Position numbers and translations under genes: made by a program. Shown in pieces: positions 34,390 to 43,551 of a stretch of DNA of 64,000 bases (the stretch's first letter is position 1; each line of letters begins with the position of its first letter). The notes below the pieces were generated by a model. That model ran no database searches. It was not told the origin of the DNA and saw only the letters and a program-made list of their open reading frames with translations. Origin of the DNA: Clostridia bacterium (GTDB lineage: Bacteria > Bacillota > Clostridia > Christensenellales > CAG-138). The stretch is from contig JAGACA010000010.1 of assembly GCA_017614315.1 (NCBI GenBank), forward strand, positions 228,511 through 292,510, given 5' to 3'.

Positions 34390-34432
34390 CCAAAGACAAA
34401 GGGATGTCCGATGGACATCCCTTTATCTTTGG
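34390..34432. terminator. Palindrome and terminator spanning the tRNA-Trp 3' end
   Basis: A 20-base stem with one mismatch around GAT; its right arm includes the CCA of tRNA-Trp. T-rich flanks allow termination on the minus strand. It has the same layout as the palindrome at tRNA-Pro. Confidence 0.75.
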
Positions 34433-34503
34433 CAGGGGCACTAAGATTCGAACTCAGAAGAACGGTTTTGGAGACCGCTATGTTACCATTACATCATGCC
34501 CCT
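34430..34503 (-). tRNA. tRNA-Trp (anticodon CCA)
   Basis: A 74-base tRNA with encoded CCA and discriminator G. The acceptor is AGGGGCA with TGCCCCT. Anticodon arm GCGGT-CTCCAAA-ACCGT gives anticodon CCA. The T arm contains GTTCGAATC. All arms close. Confidence 0.96.
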
Positions 34504-34592
34504 ATCGGTCGACGAATGGGATTATAGCACTTCGGGCATTCGTTGTCAAGCACTATTTTATGGCTCGGAGCCTTGAAAAATGACCGCGGATA

Positions 34593-34621
34593 TTGACTTG
34601 ACGCGCGAAGTAAAGTACAAT
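34593..34621 (+). promoter_or_regulatory. Promoter for a leaderless transcript
   Basis: TTGACT (34593-34598), 17 bases, TACAAT (34616-34621). Only eight bases separate the -10 from the ATG at 34630. Confidence 0.7.
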
Positions 34622-34629
34622 CCGATCAT

Positions 34630-35226
34630 ATGAAGACAAAGCTCGTCATCGTGAATATCGACCGCTCGGCGGAGCTCCTCAATGCGCCCGAGCGCTTTTC
34701 GTCCGCGGAGAGGCTCATCCGCTCCAAGAAGATAAAGAACCCGCTCGTGCGTGCGCAGGGGCTCGCGGCGGAGCTCGCGCTTTCATACGCGCTGTCCGGC
34801 GAAATGCTGCTGCCTCCCGAATATCGGCGCGAGAAGTCGGGAAAGCCCGTTATCGAAGACGGCTTCATCTCGCTTTCGCATTCGGGCAGATTCGCCGTGT
34901 GCGCGTACTCCCCCGTCCCCGTCGGCGTTGATATCGAGATCCCCCGTCCCGTTCGGGCTTCCGTCAAAAAGCGGCTCCTTTCCGCGGAGGAGCTCGAAGA
35001 ATGGCTCGACGGCTTTTCGCTGCTCAAAAGATTCGTCATAAAGGAAGCGTATCTGAAAATGACGGGCGAAGGCGTGTTCGGAGGGCTGTCGTCGCTCACC
35101 GTCACAGGCGGACGCATCATCCGCGGCGGCGAGACGGCTGCGGTCTGCAGATCGTTTGATACGGACGAATACTTCCTTGCCCTCGTCTCGGCCGAGGATA
35201 CGGATACGGAGCTCATCGAATTGTAA
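34630..35226 (+). CDS. 4'-phosphopantetheinyl transferase, Sfp-type
   Basis: A 198-residue enzyme that moves phosphopantetheine from CoA to a carrier-protein serine. The Mg motif GVDIEIPRP (Asp101, Glu103) and FVIKEAYLKMTGEG (about 135-148) are clear; SLSHSGRFAVCAYS fits the CoA-binding strand. No PKS or NRPS cluster is in the window, so the target may be the fatty-acid carrier protein. No ribosome site precedes the ATG, and the promoter position implies leaderless translation. Confidence 0.9.
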   Translation: MKTKLVIVNIDRSAELLNAPERFSSAERLIRSKKIKNPLVRAQGLAAELALSYALSGEMLLPPEYRREKSGKPVIEDGFISLSHSGRFAVCAYSPVPVGVDIEIPRPVRASVKKRLLSAEELEEWLDGFSLLKRFVIKEAYLKMTGEGVFGGLSSLTVTGGRIIRGGETAAVCRSFDTDEYFLALVSAEDTDTELIEL

Positions 35227-35230
35227 TGAT

Positions 35231-35262
35231 AAAAAAACCGCAGTTTATACTGCGGTTTTTTT
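35231..35262. terminator. Bidirectional terminator between the PPTase gene and pepF
   Basis: A 13-bp stem AAAAAAACCGCAG with its complement around a 6-base loop. Confidence 0.9.
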
Positions 35263-35272
35263 GTGTCTCGGA

Positions 35273-37078
35273 TCAGTCCTTCATGAGCTCTTCCATCTCG
35301 TCGATGAGATCGCCGAAGAGCTTCAGCGCCTCGTTCACCGGCTCGGCGGTGGTCATGTCGACGCCCGCGTACTTCAGTATCGTGATGGGGTCGGTCGATC
35401 CGCCGGCGGAGAGGAATTTCTTGTAATCCTTCACCGCGGACTCGCCCTCGGACAGTATGCGATTCGCTATCGCGCAGGCGGCGGAGAAGCCGGTCGCGTA
35501 CTGAAACACATAGAAGTTATAGAAGAAATGAGGTATGCGTTCCCACTCGTACGCGATCTCCGGATCGGCGACTATCGCGTCGCCGAAATACTGCTTGTTG
35601 AGCTCGTAGTACTTGTCGCAGAGCGCGTCGGCGGTGAGGCTCGCGCCGGTCTCGCCGAGGCGGTTCATGTAAAGCTCGAACTCCGCGAACATCGTCTGGC
35701 GGTATAGCGTCGAACGGAAGCTCTCGAGGAAGTGGTTGATGAGGTACGCCCTCTCGCGCTTGTCCTTCGTGTTGTTGAGCAGGTACTTGACGAGCAGCAC
35801 CTCGTTGCAGGTGGATGCGACCTCCGCGACGAATATGACGTAATCCGCCTGACAGACGGGTTGGTTCTTTAACGAATAATAGGTGTGGAGCGAATGACCC
35901 ATCTCGTGCGCGATGGTGAACATGGAATCGAGCGTGTCCTTCTGGTTAAGCAGTACGAAGGGATGCGGGTCGCCGCAGGAGGAGTACGCGCCGCTCCTCT
36001 TGCCCTCGTTCTCGTAAACGTCGATCCAGCGGTTGTTGAAGCCCTCGCGCAGTATGCCGAGGTACTCCTCGCCGAGTGGCGCGAGCGCCTTCAATATGAT
36101 CTCCTTCGCTTCCTCGTACGGGATCTCCCTGTCGGCGTCGCCGACGATGGGGGTGTAGAGGTCGTACATGTGGAGCTCGTCGAGACCCATGAGCTTTTTG
36201 CGCAGCGCGATGTATTTATGCAGATAATGAAGGTTGTCGTGCACCGCGCCGATCAGGTTGTGATAGACCGAAACGGGGACCTCCGTCCTGTCGAGCGCCG
36301 CGTGCAGCGTGGATTCGTAGTTCCTTGCCTGCGCGTTGAATATGAGGCCCTTGATCTGGGAATCGAGGAACGCGGCGGAGGTGTTCTTGTAGCTTTCGAA
36401 GGTGTGATAAAGACTCTCGAAGGCGGCCTTCCTCACGTTCCTGTCGGAGCCTTCGAGGAGGGGTATGAACGAGCCCTGCGTTACCTTCAAAGCGTTGCCC
36501 TCGGCGTCGTAAACATCGGGGAATTTGAGGTCGGCGTTGCGGAAGGCGGATGCAGTCTCGCCCGGCGCGGAGGTGACCTGGCCGGAGAGGGCGAGTATGC
36601 GCTCCTCGGCGTCGGACAGGGTATGCGGCTTGAAGCGGCGGATCTTCTCGATCGGCCTCTTATACAGCTCGAGCCCCGGCACGAGCTTAATATACTCCGC
36701 TATCTTTTCGTCGGGAATCGAGATGATCTCGGGCGTGGAGAACGAATCCGCCGATTCGAGCGTGACGTAAAGGTTCATTATCTTCCCCTTCATCGCCTGA
36801 TAGAAGGAATTGCCGGTATCCTCGTCCGACTTGCGCATAGCGTAGTTGGCGAGGCGTTCGACCTTGACGAAGAGCTCGTCGCGGAGCCTGAAATACTCGA
36901 GCAGCGTCTCGGGCGACGCAGAGATCCTGCCCTTGAACGAAGCGATCCTTTCTGGGTACGCCTTCATTTCTTCAAGGCTCTTTTCCCAAAGCTCGTCGGA
37001 AGCGAACAGATCCTCCGTAGCCCAGGTGTACTGCTTTTCCACCTCGGAACGCTTGGGTATATGCTTTTGTTTGGCCAT
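35273..37078 (-). CDS. pepF: Oligoendopeptidase F (M3)
   Basis: A 601-residue cytoplasmic zinc oligopeptidase. The zinc motif TIAHEMGHSLHTYYS and the downstream Glu in FVAEVASTCNE are visible, along with the C-terminal HFFYNFYVFQYATGF typical of PepF. Length is normal. The ribosome site AAGGAGG lies upstream. It degrades short peptides for amino acid supply or turnover. Confidence 0.97.
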   Translation of the reverse strand: MAKQKHIPKRSEVEKQYTWATEDLFASDELWEKSLEEMKAYPERIASFKGRISASPETLLEYFRLRDELFVKVERLANYAMRKSDEDTGNSFYQAMKGKIMNLYVTLESADSFSTPEIISIPDEKIAEYIKLVPGLELYKRPIEKIRRFKPHTLSDAEERILALSGQVTSAPGETASAFRNADLKFPDVYDAEGNALKVTQGSFIPLLEGSDRNVRKAAFESLYHTFESYKNTSAAFLDSQIKGLIFNAQARNYESTLHAALDRTEVPVSVYHNLIGAVHDNLHYLHKYIALRKKLMGLDELHMYDLYTPIVGDADREIPYEEAKEIILKALAPLGEEYLGILREGFNNRWIDVYENEGKRSGAYSSCGDPHPFVLLNQKDTLDSMFTIAHEMGHSLHTYYSLKNQPVCQADYVIFVAEVASTCNEVLLVKYLLNNTKDKRERAYLINHFLESFRSTLYRQTMFAEFELYMNRLGETGASLTADALCDKYYELNKQYFGDAIVADPEIAYEWERIPHFFYNFYVFQYATGFSAACAIANRILSEGESAVKDYKKFLSAGGSTDPITILKYAGVDMTTAEPVNEALKLFGDLIDEMEELMKD

Positions 37079-37108
37079 AGTATCCTCCTTGGAATGATCT
37101 TTGATATG

Positions 37109-37137
37109 ATTGTATCACGGATCGCGGCGATTGTACA
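37109..37137 (-). promoter_or_regulatory. Candidate pepF promoter
   Basis: Minus-strand TGTACA (37132-37137), 17 bases, TACAAT (37109-37114). The -35 is weak. Confidence 0.5.
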
Positions 37138-37209
37138 GGGGAAAAAGCGTCCGGTCGCGCTTTGCGGACGGCGCCGATAAAAATTATTTACATACAAAGG
37201 GCGGAGCCA

Positions 37210-37238
37210 TTGACAAAATTGCATTTTTGTGCTATAAT
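37210..37238 (+). promoter_or_regulatory. Promoter of the SNF2-type helicase
   Basis: Perfect TTGACA (37210-37215), 17 bases, TATAAT (37233-37238). It fixes the gene start downstream of about 37245. Confidence 0.9.
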
Positions 37239-37299
37239 CCCTTATTCAAAATATGAGACGGAGCGTCCCGCCGCGGGCGTTCCAAAAAAGGGGCACGAA

Positions 37300-40200
37300 T
37301 TGACTTCAAAGTCCGAAACATACGCTCTCCTTTCCCCTTCCGAGGCGCTCGAGCTTTCGCTGTTTCTGCGCGGAGCCGTCGATATGCGCCTTATTTCGGA
37401 ACATACGGGAATGACGCCCGACGTGCTTTACAAAAAGCTTTCCGGGCTCATCTATTACGATCCCGAGCTTGACGGGCTCGTACCCGCCGACGAATACCTG
37501 TCGGGAAACGTCCTTAAAAAACTGAACACCGCAAAGAGATTCGAGAAGTCCGAAGCCGAATTCGGCGCGCCTGACCGCGGGTTTACCGTCGATTACGGCG
37601 TGAACGAACGGGCGCTCGAAAGCATTATGCCGCCCATGGTCAAGGCAGAGGAGATCCGCGCGTCGATAGGCAGTCCGTGGATACCCGCATGGGTGTACCG
37701 CGATTTCCTTATCGCGCTCATCGGCATTAAGCCCGCTGGCGGCAAGAAGCCGCGCCTTATCGTCGAGTACGTCAAGGCCGCCAATCATTACATTATCCAC
37801 GGCAAGAAGCATTACCGCGACTATACGCGCGCGAAGCTCACATACGGCACCGAGCGCATGAACGCTTTCGATATCGTCGAAAAGCTCCTCAATTCCGGCG
37901 AGGTCGTGGTCTACGACACGAGCTTCTCTGCCGGCAAGGGCATGCCCGTCCGCCGCATAAACCGTTCCGAAACGATGCTCGCACAGGAGCGCATGCGCCT
38001 TATCGAGGAAAAGTTCTCGTACTGGCTTTTCCGCGACGAGCCGCGCCGCTCGAGGCTGCTCACCCATTACAACGAGATATTCGGCGCGATAAGGCCGCGC
38101 ATATACAGCGGAAAGAATCTGGTGCTCCCCGGCAAGAATCCGGACATCAAGCTCCAGGATTATCAGCTTGCCGCCGTCGCCAGGATAGTCGGTTCGAAGA
38201 ACACCCTCCTCGCCCATCAGGTCGGCGCCGGCAAGACCTACGCCATGGCCGCCGCGGCGATGGAGCTTCGCAGGACGGGCATTTCGAAGCGGAATCTCTT
38301 CGTCGTGCCGAATAACATACTCGACCAGTGGCATACCGAGTTTTTGAGGCTGTATCCCGACGCGAAGCTGATCGTGATCGAGCCCAAGGACTTCACCCCG
38401 TCGAAGCGCAGGAAGGCGCTGACGGGTATAATCGAAAGCGATTCGGACGCGATAATAATGGGCTACGGCTCGTTCTCCCTGATACCGCTTTCCAAAAAGG
38501 AACGCGAGCAGGAGCTTATCGACCGCATGGCGGAGATATCCGTTTCGATGCGGAACGCGGTCTACAACGACGCGTACATGGTGCTTAACCGCTATTCCTC
38601 GCGCCTTGAGCGCAGGCTTCAGAAGCTGTGGGACGACGAGGCGCCCGCGGGCGAGGACGATATCTGCTTCGACGATCTCGAGATCGACACCGTATTCGTC
38701 GACGAGGCGCACAACTTCAAGAACATCAGCATCGAGACCAAGCACGGCACTCTGCCCGGTCTAAATACCAAGGGCTCAAAACGCTGTGACGACCTCATGG
38801 CGAAGGTGCGCTATATACAGCGCTCGCACAACGGGCGCGGCGCGGTGTTCGCGACGGGTACGCCGATAACCAATTCGGTATCCGACCTTTATACCATGCT
38901 CCTCTACCTCGCTTACGAGAGGCTTTACGAGATGAATCTCGTCGAGTTCGACAACTGGGTCAAGCTCTTCTCCGAGGTCACCGAGGAGTTCGAGGTCGAG
39001 GCGAACGGCGTCGGCTACCGCCTGAGGCGCAGGCTCAGCCGCTATCACAACCTGCCCGAGCTTTCGCTGCTCCTTTCCGAGATCGCGGATCTGCACTTCT
39101 CCCGCGACGACGAACAGAAGCTTCCCGCGAACGTCAGCTATATCAACTGCACCGTCCCCGCGTCGCACGCGCTCCGCGAATACATCGGAGAGCTTGCCGC
39201 GCGCGCCGACCTCGTAAAGGCCGGCATGGTCGCGAGAACGGACGACAACATGCTGAAGATCACGACCGACGGACGAAAGGCCGCGCTCGATATGCGCCTG
39301 GTCGATCCCAACGCGGAGGACAGCCCCGATTCGAAGCTTAACACCTGCGTGAGGAAGGTATTCGAGATCTGGCGCGACAATCCCGCCGTGACGCAGCTCG
39401 TGTTCCTCGACCAGTCCACCCCGAAGGACAGCTTCAACCTTTACGACGATATGAAGGACAAGCTCGCCGGCCTCGGCGTGCCGATGAAGGAGATCGCGTT
39501 CGTTCACGACGCCGTGAACGACACGATGAGGACGAGCCTGTTCAACAAGGTCAGAAAGGGCGACATAAGGATACTGATCGGCTCCACGTTCAAGCTCGGC
39601 ATCGGCGCGAACGTTCAGGACAAGCTATGGGCGGTGCATCACCTCGATATCCCGTGGCGCCCCTCGGACGTCACGCAGAGGGAGGGCCGCATGCTCCGTC
39701 AGGGCAACCGCAACGACGAGGTCGCGATTTACCGTTATATCACGAGCGGCTCGTTCGACGCGTATTCGTGGCAGCTGCTTGAAAACAAGCAGAGGTTCAC
39801 CTCGCAGATAGTCAGCGGCGATTACTCGTCGCGAAGCGGCGACGAGGTCGACGAGATCGTTCTTACCTATTCCGAGGTCAAGTCCCTCGCCGTCGGCAAT
39901 CCGCTCATCAAAAAGCGCATCGAGCTCGAGACCGAGATACAGAGAAAGGGCACCCTCCGTGCGAGGATAGAAAAGGCGAAGGACGCCGCGCGCGAGCAGC
40001 TTCTTCTGATCCCCGCAAGGGAGGAGCAGATGAAGGACGCCGTCGAAAGGCTCGCAGTCGACGCAAAGGCGGCGGAGAGCACCCAGCTTGATCCGTACTC
40101 GGTCGAGATCTTCGGCGAGGAGTACTCAAGAAGGCGCGACGCCGGCGAGAGGCTTATCGAGCTCCTTTCGGAATACGCATACGTAAAAGAGCCTGTCGAG

Positions 40201-40518
40201 ATAGGCTCTTTCAGGGGCTTTAAGCTGTTCCTCACTACCGATTCGTCGGGGCTGCACAGGATATTCACCGTCAGCGGCCGGAACAGCTATCCTTTCGAGG
40301 TCAGCGAATCCCCGCAGGGGCAGGCGCAGAGGCTGGACAACGCGGTGAACGGTATCGCGAAGAGGCTTGAGGACGCAAGGCTGTCGCTCGAGTCCCTCGC
40401 GCAGGACAAGAAGCTCCTCGAGGACGAGATAAGCGCCGTGAATCCATACGACGCGGAGCTCTCGAAGCTTTCGAAGCAGCTGAGAAAGGTGAGCCGCGAG
40501 CTCGGTATCGAGGGCTGA
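37300..40518 (+). CDS. Stand-alone SNF2-like helicase of the N12-methylase/ICE type
   Basis: A 1072-residue superfamily 2 helicase. Walker A is HQVGAGKTYAM (near 307), the DEAH box VDEAHNFKN (near 467), then FATGTPITNSVSDLYTML (near 520). The C-lobe has FKLGIGANVQDKLWAVHHLD and QREGRMLRQGN (near 790-805). A helical tail (about 870-1072) holds two coiled-coil stretches. It matches the helicase half of large methylase-helicase proteins of conjugative elements, but no NPPY/NPPF methylase motif is present. TTG at 37300, behind AAGGGG, is the best start after the promoter. Its role is unknown. Confidence 0.85.
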   Translation: MTSKSETYALLSPSEALELSLFLRGAVDMRLISEHTGMTPDVLYKKLSGLIYYDPELDGLVPADEYLSGNVLKKLNTAKRFEKSEAEFGAPDRGFTVDYGVNERALESIMPPMVKAEEIRASIGSPWIPAWVYRDFLIALIGIKPAGGKKPRLIVEYVKAANHYIIHGKKHYRDYTRAKLTYGTERMNAFDIVEKLLNSGEVVVYDTSFSAGKGMPVRRINRSETMLAQERMRLIEEKFSYWLFRDEPRRSRLLTHYNEIFGAIRPRIYSGKNLVLPGKNPDIKLQDYQLAAVARIVGSKNTLLAHQVGAGKTYAMAAAAMELRRTGISKRNLFVVPNNILDQWHTEFLRLYPDAKLIVIEPKDFTPSKRRKALTGIIESDSDAIIMGYGSFSLIPLSKKEREQELIDRMAEISVSMRNAVYNDAYMVLNRYSSRLERRLQKLWDDEAPAGEDDICFDDLEIDTVFVDEAHNFKNISIETKHGTLPGLNTKGSKRCDDLMAKVRYIQRSHNGRGAVFATGTPITNSVSDLYTMLLYLAYERLYEMNLVEFDNWVKLFSEVTEEFEVEANGVGYRLRRRLSRYHNLPELSLLLSEIADLHFSRDDEQKLPANVSYINCTVPASHALREYIGELAARADLVKAGMVARTDDNMLKITTDGRKAALDMRLVDPNAEDSPDSKLNTCVRKVFEIWRDNPAVTQLVFLDQSTPKDSFNLYDDMKDKLAGLGVPMKEIAFVHDAVNDTMRTSLFNKVRKGDIRILIGSTFKLGIGANVQDKLWAVHHLDIPWRPSDVTQREGRMLRQGNRNDEVAIYRYITSGSFDAYSWQLLENKQRFTSQIVSGDYSSRSGDEVDEIVLTYSEVKSLAVGNPLIKKRIELETEIQRKGTLRARIEKAKDAAREQLLLIPAREEQMKDAVERLAVDAKAAESTQLDPYSVEIFGEEYSRRRDAGERLIELLSEYAYVKEPVEIGSFRGFKLFLTTDSSGLHRIFTVSGRNSYPFEVSESPQGQAQRLDNAVNGIAKRLEDARLSLESLAQDKKLLEDEISAVNPYDAELSKLSKQLRKVSRELGIEG

Positions 40519-40547
40519 CGCTTCTCTGTCCGCAGTTATCAGGGTAC

Positions 40548-40576
40548 TTGACAAAAAGGTATTTTTGTCCGATAAT
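40548..40576 (+). promoter_or_regulatory. Promoter of the SPFH protein
   Basis: TTGACA (40548-40553), 17 bases, GATAAT (40571-40576). Confidence 0.85.
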
Positions 40577-40612
40577 GTTAAAAATGAAATCCCAGAAAGG
40601 AGATCAAATAAA

Positions 40613-41986
40613 ATGGGTCTTATCAAAGCTGTGGCCGGTGCAGTCGGCGGCGTTCTTGCCGATTCCTGGCTTGAGTTTTTCTACTGTGACGCGATCCCCG
40701 AGGACACTCTTGCCGTCAAGGGCAAAAAGCGTGTTTCCGGACGTTCGAGCAACGTAAAGGGCGAGGACAACATCATTTCCAACGGTTCCCGCATTGCGGT
40801 CGCCGACGGTCAGTGCATGATAATCGTCGATAACGGCACGGTCGTAGAGCTTTGCGCCGAGCCCGGCGAGTTCATTTTCGACTCCTCCTCCTCCCCCTCC
40901 ATATTTGCGGGCAAGTTCGGTCAGAGCCTGATCGACACCTTCAAGGAGTTCTGGGACAGGTTCAAGCACGGCGGCGGAGCCGCGAGGGATCAGCGTGTTT
41001 ATTACATCAACACGAAGGAGATCATCGGCAATAAGTACGGCACCGCCAACCCCGTTCCCTTCCACGTTTCCTACCCCGAGATCAATCTCGAGAGGGACGT
41101 ATCCATCAAGTGCTTCGGCGAGTATTCCTATGAAGTCTCGAACCCCATCCTGTTCTATACCCACGTCTGCGGCAACTTCGAAGGCAGGTACGACCGCGAC
41201 AGGATCGACAGCCAGCTGAAGACCGAGCTCCTCACCGCCCTTCAGCCCGCCCTTTACAAGGTCTCCGAGCTGGGCATCAGGTACAGCGCGCTTCCCGGAC
41301 ACACCACCGAGATCGCCAACGCCCTCAATAACGAGCTTTCCGACAAGTGGGTGAACCTCCGCGGTATCTCGATCGTTTCCTTCGGCGTAAGCTCCGTCTC
41401 CGCCAATAAGGAAGACGAGGACGCCATCAAGGAGCTCCAGACTCACGCCGCTCTGCGCGATCCCGGCATGGCCGCTTCGCACATGGCCGGTTCTTATGCC
41501 GCTGCTATGAAGGACGCCGCGAACAACGCGGGCGGAGCCTTCATGGGCTTTGCCGGACTTAACGCCGCGGGCGGAGCCGGCGCCGCCGCGGTGACCAATA
41601 TGTACCAGATGGCCGGCCAGCAGCAGGCTGCCGCCAATTCCTGGACCTGCTCCTGCGGAGCCGCCAACCAGGGCAATTTCTGCCAGAGCTGCGGTAAGCC
41701 CAAGCCCGCTCCCGCCGGAAGCTGGACCTGCGCCTGCGGCGCCGTCAACCAGGGCAACTTCTGCCAGAACTGCGGCAAGCCCAAGCCCGGCGAGAACGTC
41801 GGCTGGACCTGCTCCTGCGGCGCCGTGAACGGCGGCAAGTTCTGCCAGAGCTGCGGCAAACCCAAGCCCGCCGACGCTCCCCTCTACCGCTGCGACAAGT
41901 GCGGCTGGGAGCCCGAAGATCCCGCGAATCCCCCCAAGTTCTGCCCGGAGTGCGGCGATCCCTTTAACGAGAACGATATCAAATAA
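40613..41986 (+). CDS. SPFH-domain protein with four zinc ribbons (YdjI-like)
   Basis: A 457-residue protein. The N-terminal SPFH-type domain (about 10-290) matches the YdjI/virion-core-like group, with KGKKRVSG, GDNTVELCAEPGEF-type and FGEYSYEVSNPILFY segments. A Gly/Ala linker follows, then three near-identical zinc ribbons starting at residues 344, 371 and 398 (WTCSCGA, FCQSCGKPKP) and a fourth, divergent one (YRCDKCGWEP, FCPECG). Known relatives act in membrane stress with phage-shock proteins; that role is inferred. AAGGAG lies upstream of the ATG. Confidence 0.88.
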   Translation: MGLIKAVAGAVGGVLADSWLEFFYCDAIPEDTLAVKGKKRVSGRSSNVKGEDNIISNGSRIAVADGQCMIIVDNGTVVELCAEPGEFIFDSSSSPSIFAGKFGQSLIDTFKEFWDRFKHGGGAARDQRVYYINTKEIIGNKYGTANPVPFHVSYPEINLERDVSIKCFGEYSYEVSNPILFYTHVCGNFEGRYDRDRIDSQLKTELLTALQPALYKVSELGIRYSALPGHTTEIANALNNELSDKWVNLRGISIVSFGVSSVSANKEDEDAIKELQTHAALRDPGMAASHMAGSYAAAMKDAANNAGGAFMGFAGLNAAGGAGAAAVTNMYQMAGQQQAAANSWTCSCGAANQGNFCQSCGKPKPAPAGSWTCACGAVNQGNFCQNCGKPKPGENVGWTCSCGAVNGGKFCQSCGKPKPADAPLYRCDKCGWEPEDPANPPKFCPECGDPFNENDIK

Positions 41987-42003
41987 TCGTTGAATTGAAA
42001 CAA

Positions 42004-42037
42004 AAGAGAGCTTTCGCAATGAAAGCTCTCTTGTTTT
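42004..42037 (+). terminator. Terminator of SPFH gene
   Basis: A 12-bp stem AAGAGAGCTTTC with its complement, 5-base loop, T-rich tail. It also faces the convergent PIG-L gene. Confidence 0.88.
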
Positions 42038-42048
42038 GTTGTATTATC

Positions 42049-43545
42049 TTATTTCTTTTTCACGCGGTTAGCGATCAGGAGCGCGGCGAGCGGTATGAGC
42101 ACGATCAGAGCCGTGCCTGCAGCGACGGCAAGTCCGTTCTTCATGAGCTTCTGCATGGGCGTTATCGGCGCTTCGACCGGCGCGGCGGTCGGAGCAGCGG
42201 TCGGTTCGGGTACTTTCGTCGGTTCAGCGGTCGGTCCTTCCGTCGGTTCCGCGGTCGGTTCGGGCGTCGTCGCCTCCGTCGCCTCGGGAGCGGGTTCCTC
42301 CGTCGGCTCCGGAACCGCGGTAGGCTGAATGTAATTCGTAAGAAGCGCCTCGTCGATATTCTCGAACATGTCGTTCAGGCCGGCGTCGTACCCTACCGTC
42401 GTGAACGCGAGCCCGAACCTTTCAAGGCTGTTTTCGTTCCGGTTGTTGCAGGGATGGTTCTCCCTGTTTTGGGAGCGGTGGCATTCGTAAGCCCTCTGTG
42501 CGACCTCCCACGCGGTGAGCCCGCCGAAGGAATCAAGGGGAGTCATCGCGGAAACGGTGATAGCGTTTTTCCTGTAAAGGTGCAGATACAGCTTTTTGAC
42601 CTGCCACGCGCCGTAAAACTCGTAAGACCTCTTGTCGTACGACGGATCCGCGGCGCGGACGACCGCTATCCTGGCCGCCTTCGCCACGACCTTGTGCTGC
42701 CAATGGCCGTATTCGCCGTTTATATCGTGCGTTATGACGACCTCCGGCTTGACCTGCCTTATATACCTGACTATCTTTCTTACGACGTCGTTCAGTTTGA
42801 ATTCGTCCTCGAGCTCCTCCTGTTGGTCGTTCGGCACGTCGGCCATTCCCGCAAAGAGCGGATACGTGCGAAGCCCCATCGTCCATGCGCCGTTCAGCGC
42901 CTCCGTGCGGCGGACGCGCCACTGCGAGGTCATATAAAGCACCGAGCCGGAAAGCCCGCGTTCGGCGCCGTAGGTGGGCAGTATTGCACCCATGAACACG
43001 GTATCGTCGTCGGGATGCGTCGCTATTATGAGGAAATCGGTCTTGTCGGGAGTGGGCTGCCAGGGGTGGTAATCGGCCGGAGCTCCGCCCGCATACGGCA
43101 GGAGCGTGCAGATGCGTCCCGTTGCCTGCATGGTTATGCGGACGCCCGCGACGCCCTCTGTGACCGCGACGCCCGAGTTCCAATACCTTTCGCCCTCGAA
43201 CGCATCGACGGTCCCGCCCGCGGCGTCCAGGAGCTCGACCGTGTACGGTGCGGGTATAATGCCGATAATATCCGTCCATTCCCAGTAGACGAAGTCTACC
43301 TCGCCCTCCCATGTGACGGATATCCACGCGTTTTCTTTGAGTATCACGTACGTCCTGTATTCGCCGTCGCCGAGAGCCGCGCTCAAGTTCCTCGCTCCGG
43401 TCGAGCAGGCATAGGCGCAGCTGAAAACGGGTTCGGCTCCGGCCGCATCCTCCGCACGAACGTTAAACGTTATGGCCGAGAGGAATACGAGCACGAGCGC
43501 GAGCAAGGCGGGAAGAATACTGCGTTTTACGGCGGTTTTTGTCAT
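42049..43545 (-). CDS. Surface-anchored PIG-L family deacetylase
   Basis: A 498-residue exported protein: signal peptide (1-31), N-terminal beta domain (about 35-150) and PIG-L/LmbE catalytic domain (about 165-400). The zinc motif is ATHPDDD (His177, Asp180), with RRTEAL and GHWQHK (His281, His284). A Pro/Thr/Glu-rich spacer (about 405-465) leads to a C-terminal transmembrane helix with a KKK tail. Family members deacetylate N-acetylglucosaminyl groups, so a wall or glycan substrate is likely. The -10 box ends six bases before the ATG and no ribosome site is visible, so translation may be leaderless. Confidence 0.9.
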   Translation of the reverse strand: MTKTAVKRSILPALLALVLVFLSAITFNVRAEDAAGAEPVFSCAYACSTGARNLSAALGDGEYRTYVILKENAWISVTWEGEVDFVYWEWTDIIGIIPAPYTVELLDAAGGTVDAFEGERYWNSGVAVTEGVAGVRITMQATGRICTLLPYAGGAPADYHPWQPTPDKTDFLIIATHPDDDTVFMGAILPTYGAERGLSGSVLYMTSQWRVRRTEALNGAWTMGLRTYPLFAGMADVPNDQQEELEDEFKLNDVVRKIVRYIRQVKPEVVITHDINGEYGHWQHKVVAKAARIAVVRAADPSYDKRSYEFYGAWQVKKLYLHLYRKNAITVSAMTPLDSFGGLTAWEVAQRAYECHRSQNRENHPCNNRNENSLERFGLAFTTVGYDAGLNDMFENIDEALLTNYIQPTAVPEPTEEPAPEATEATTPEPTAEPTEGPTAEPTKVPEPTAAPTAAPVEAPITPMQKLMKNGLAVAAGTALIVLIPLAALLIANRVKKK

Positions 43546-43551
43546 ATTTTG

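Larger units (their letters stand above)
34011..34429. other. Intergenic repeat region without genes
   Basis: About 420 bases made mostly of inverted repeats, a tRNA-Trp fragment and two hairpins (listed separately). No coding signal was seen. The remaining 34504-34592 after the tRNA is featureless except for the next promoter. Confidence 0.75.

Noticed and set aside
35885-37180. A 431-codon plus-strand frame opposite pepF
   Set aside because: pepF carries all family motifs on the other strand; the antisense frame has none.
42240-42330. Short tandem repeats that could suggest a CRISPR or minisatellite
   Set aside because: They encode the Pro/Thr/Glu spacer of the PIG-L protein, in frame and of irregular length; there are no spacer-repeat units.
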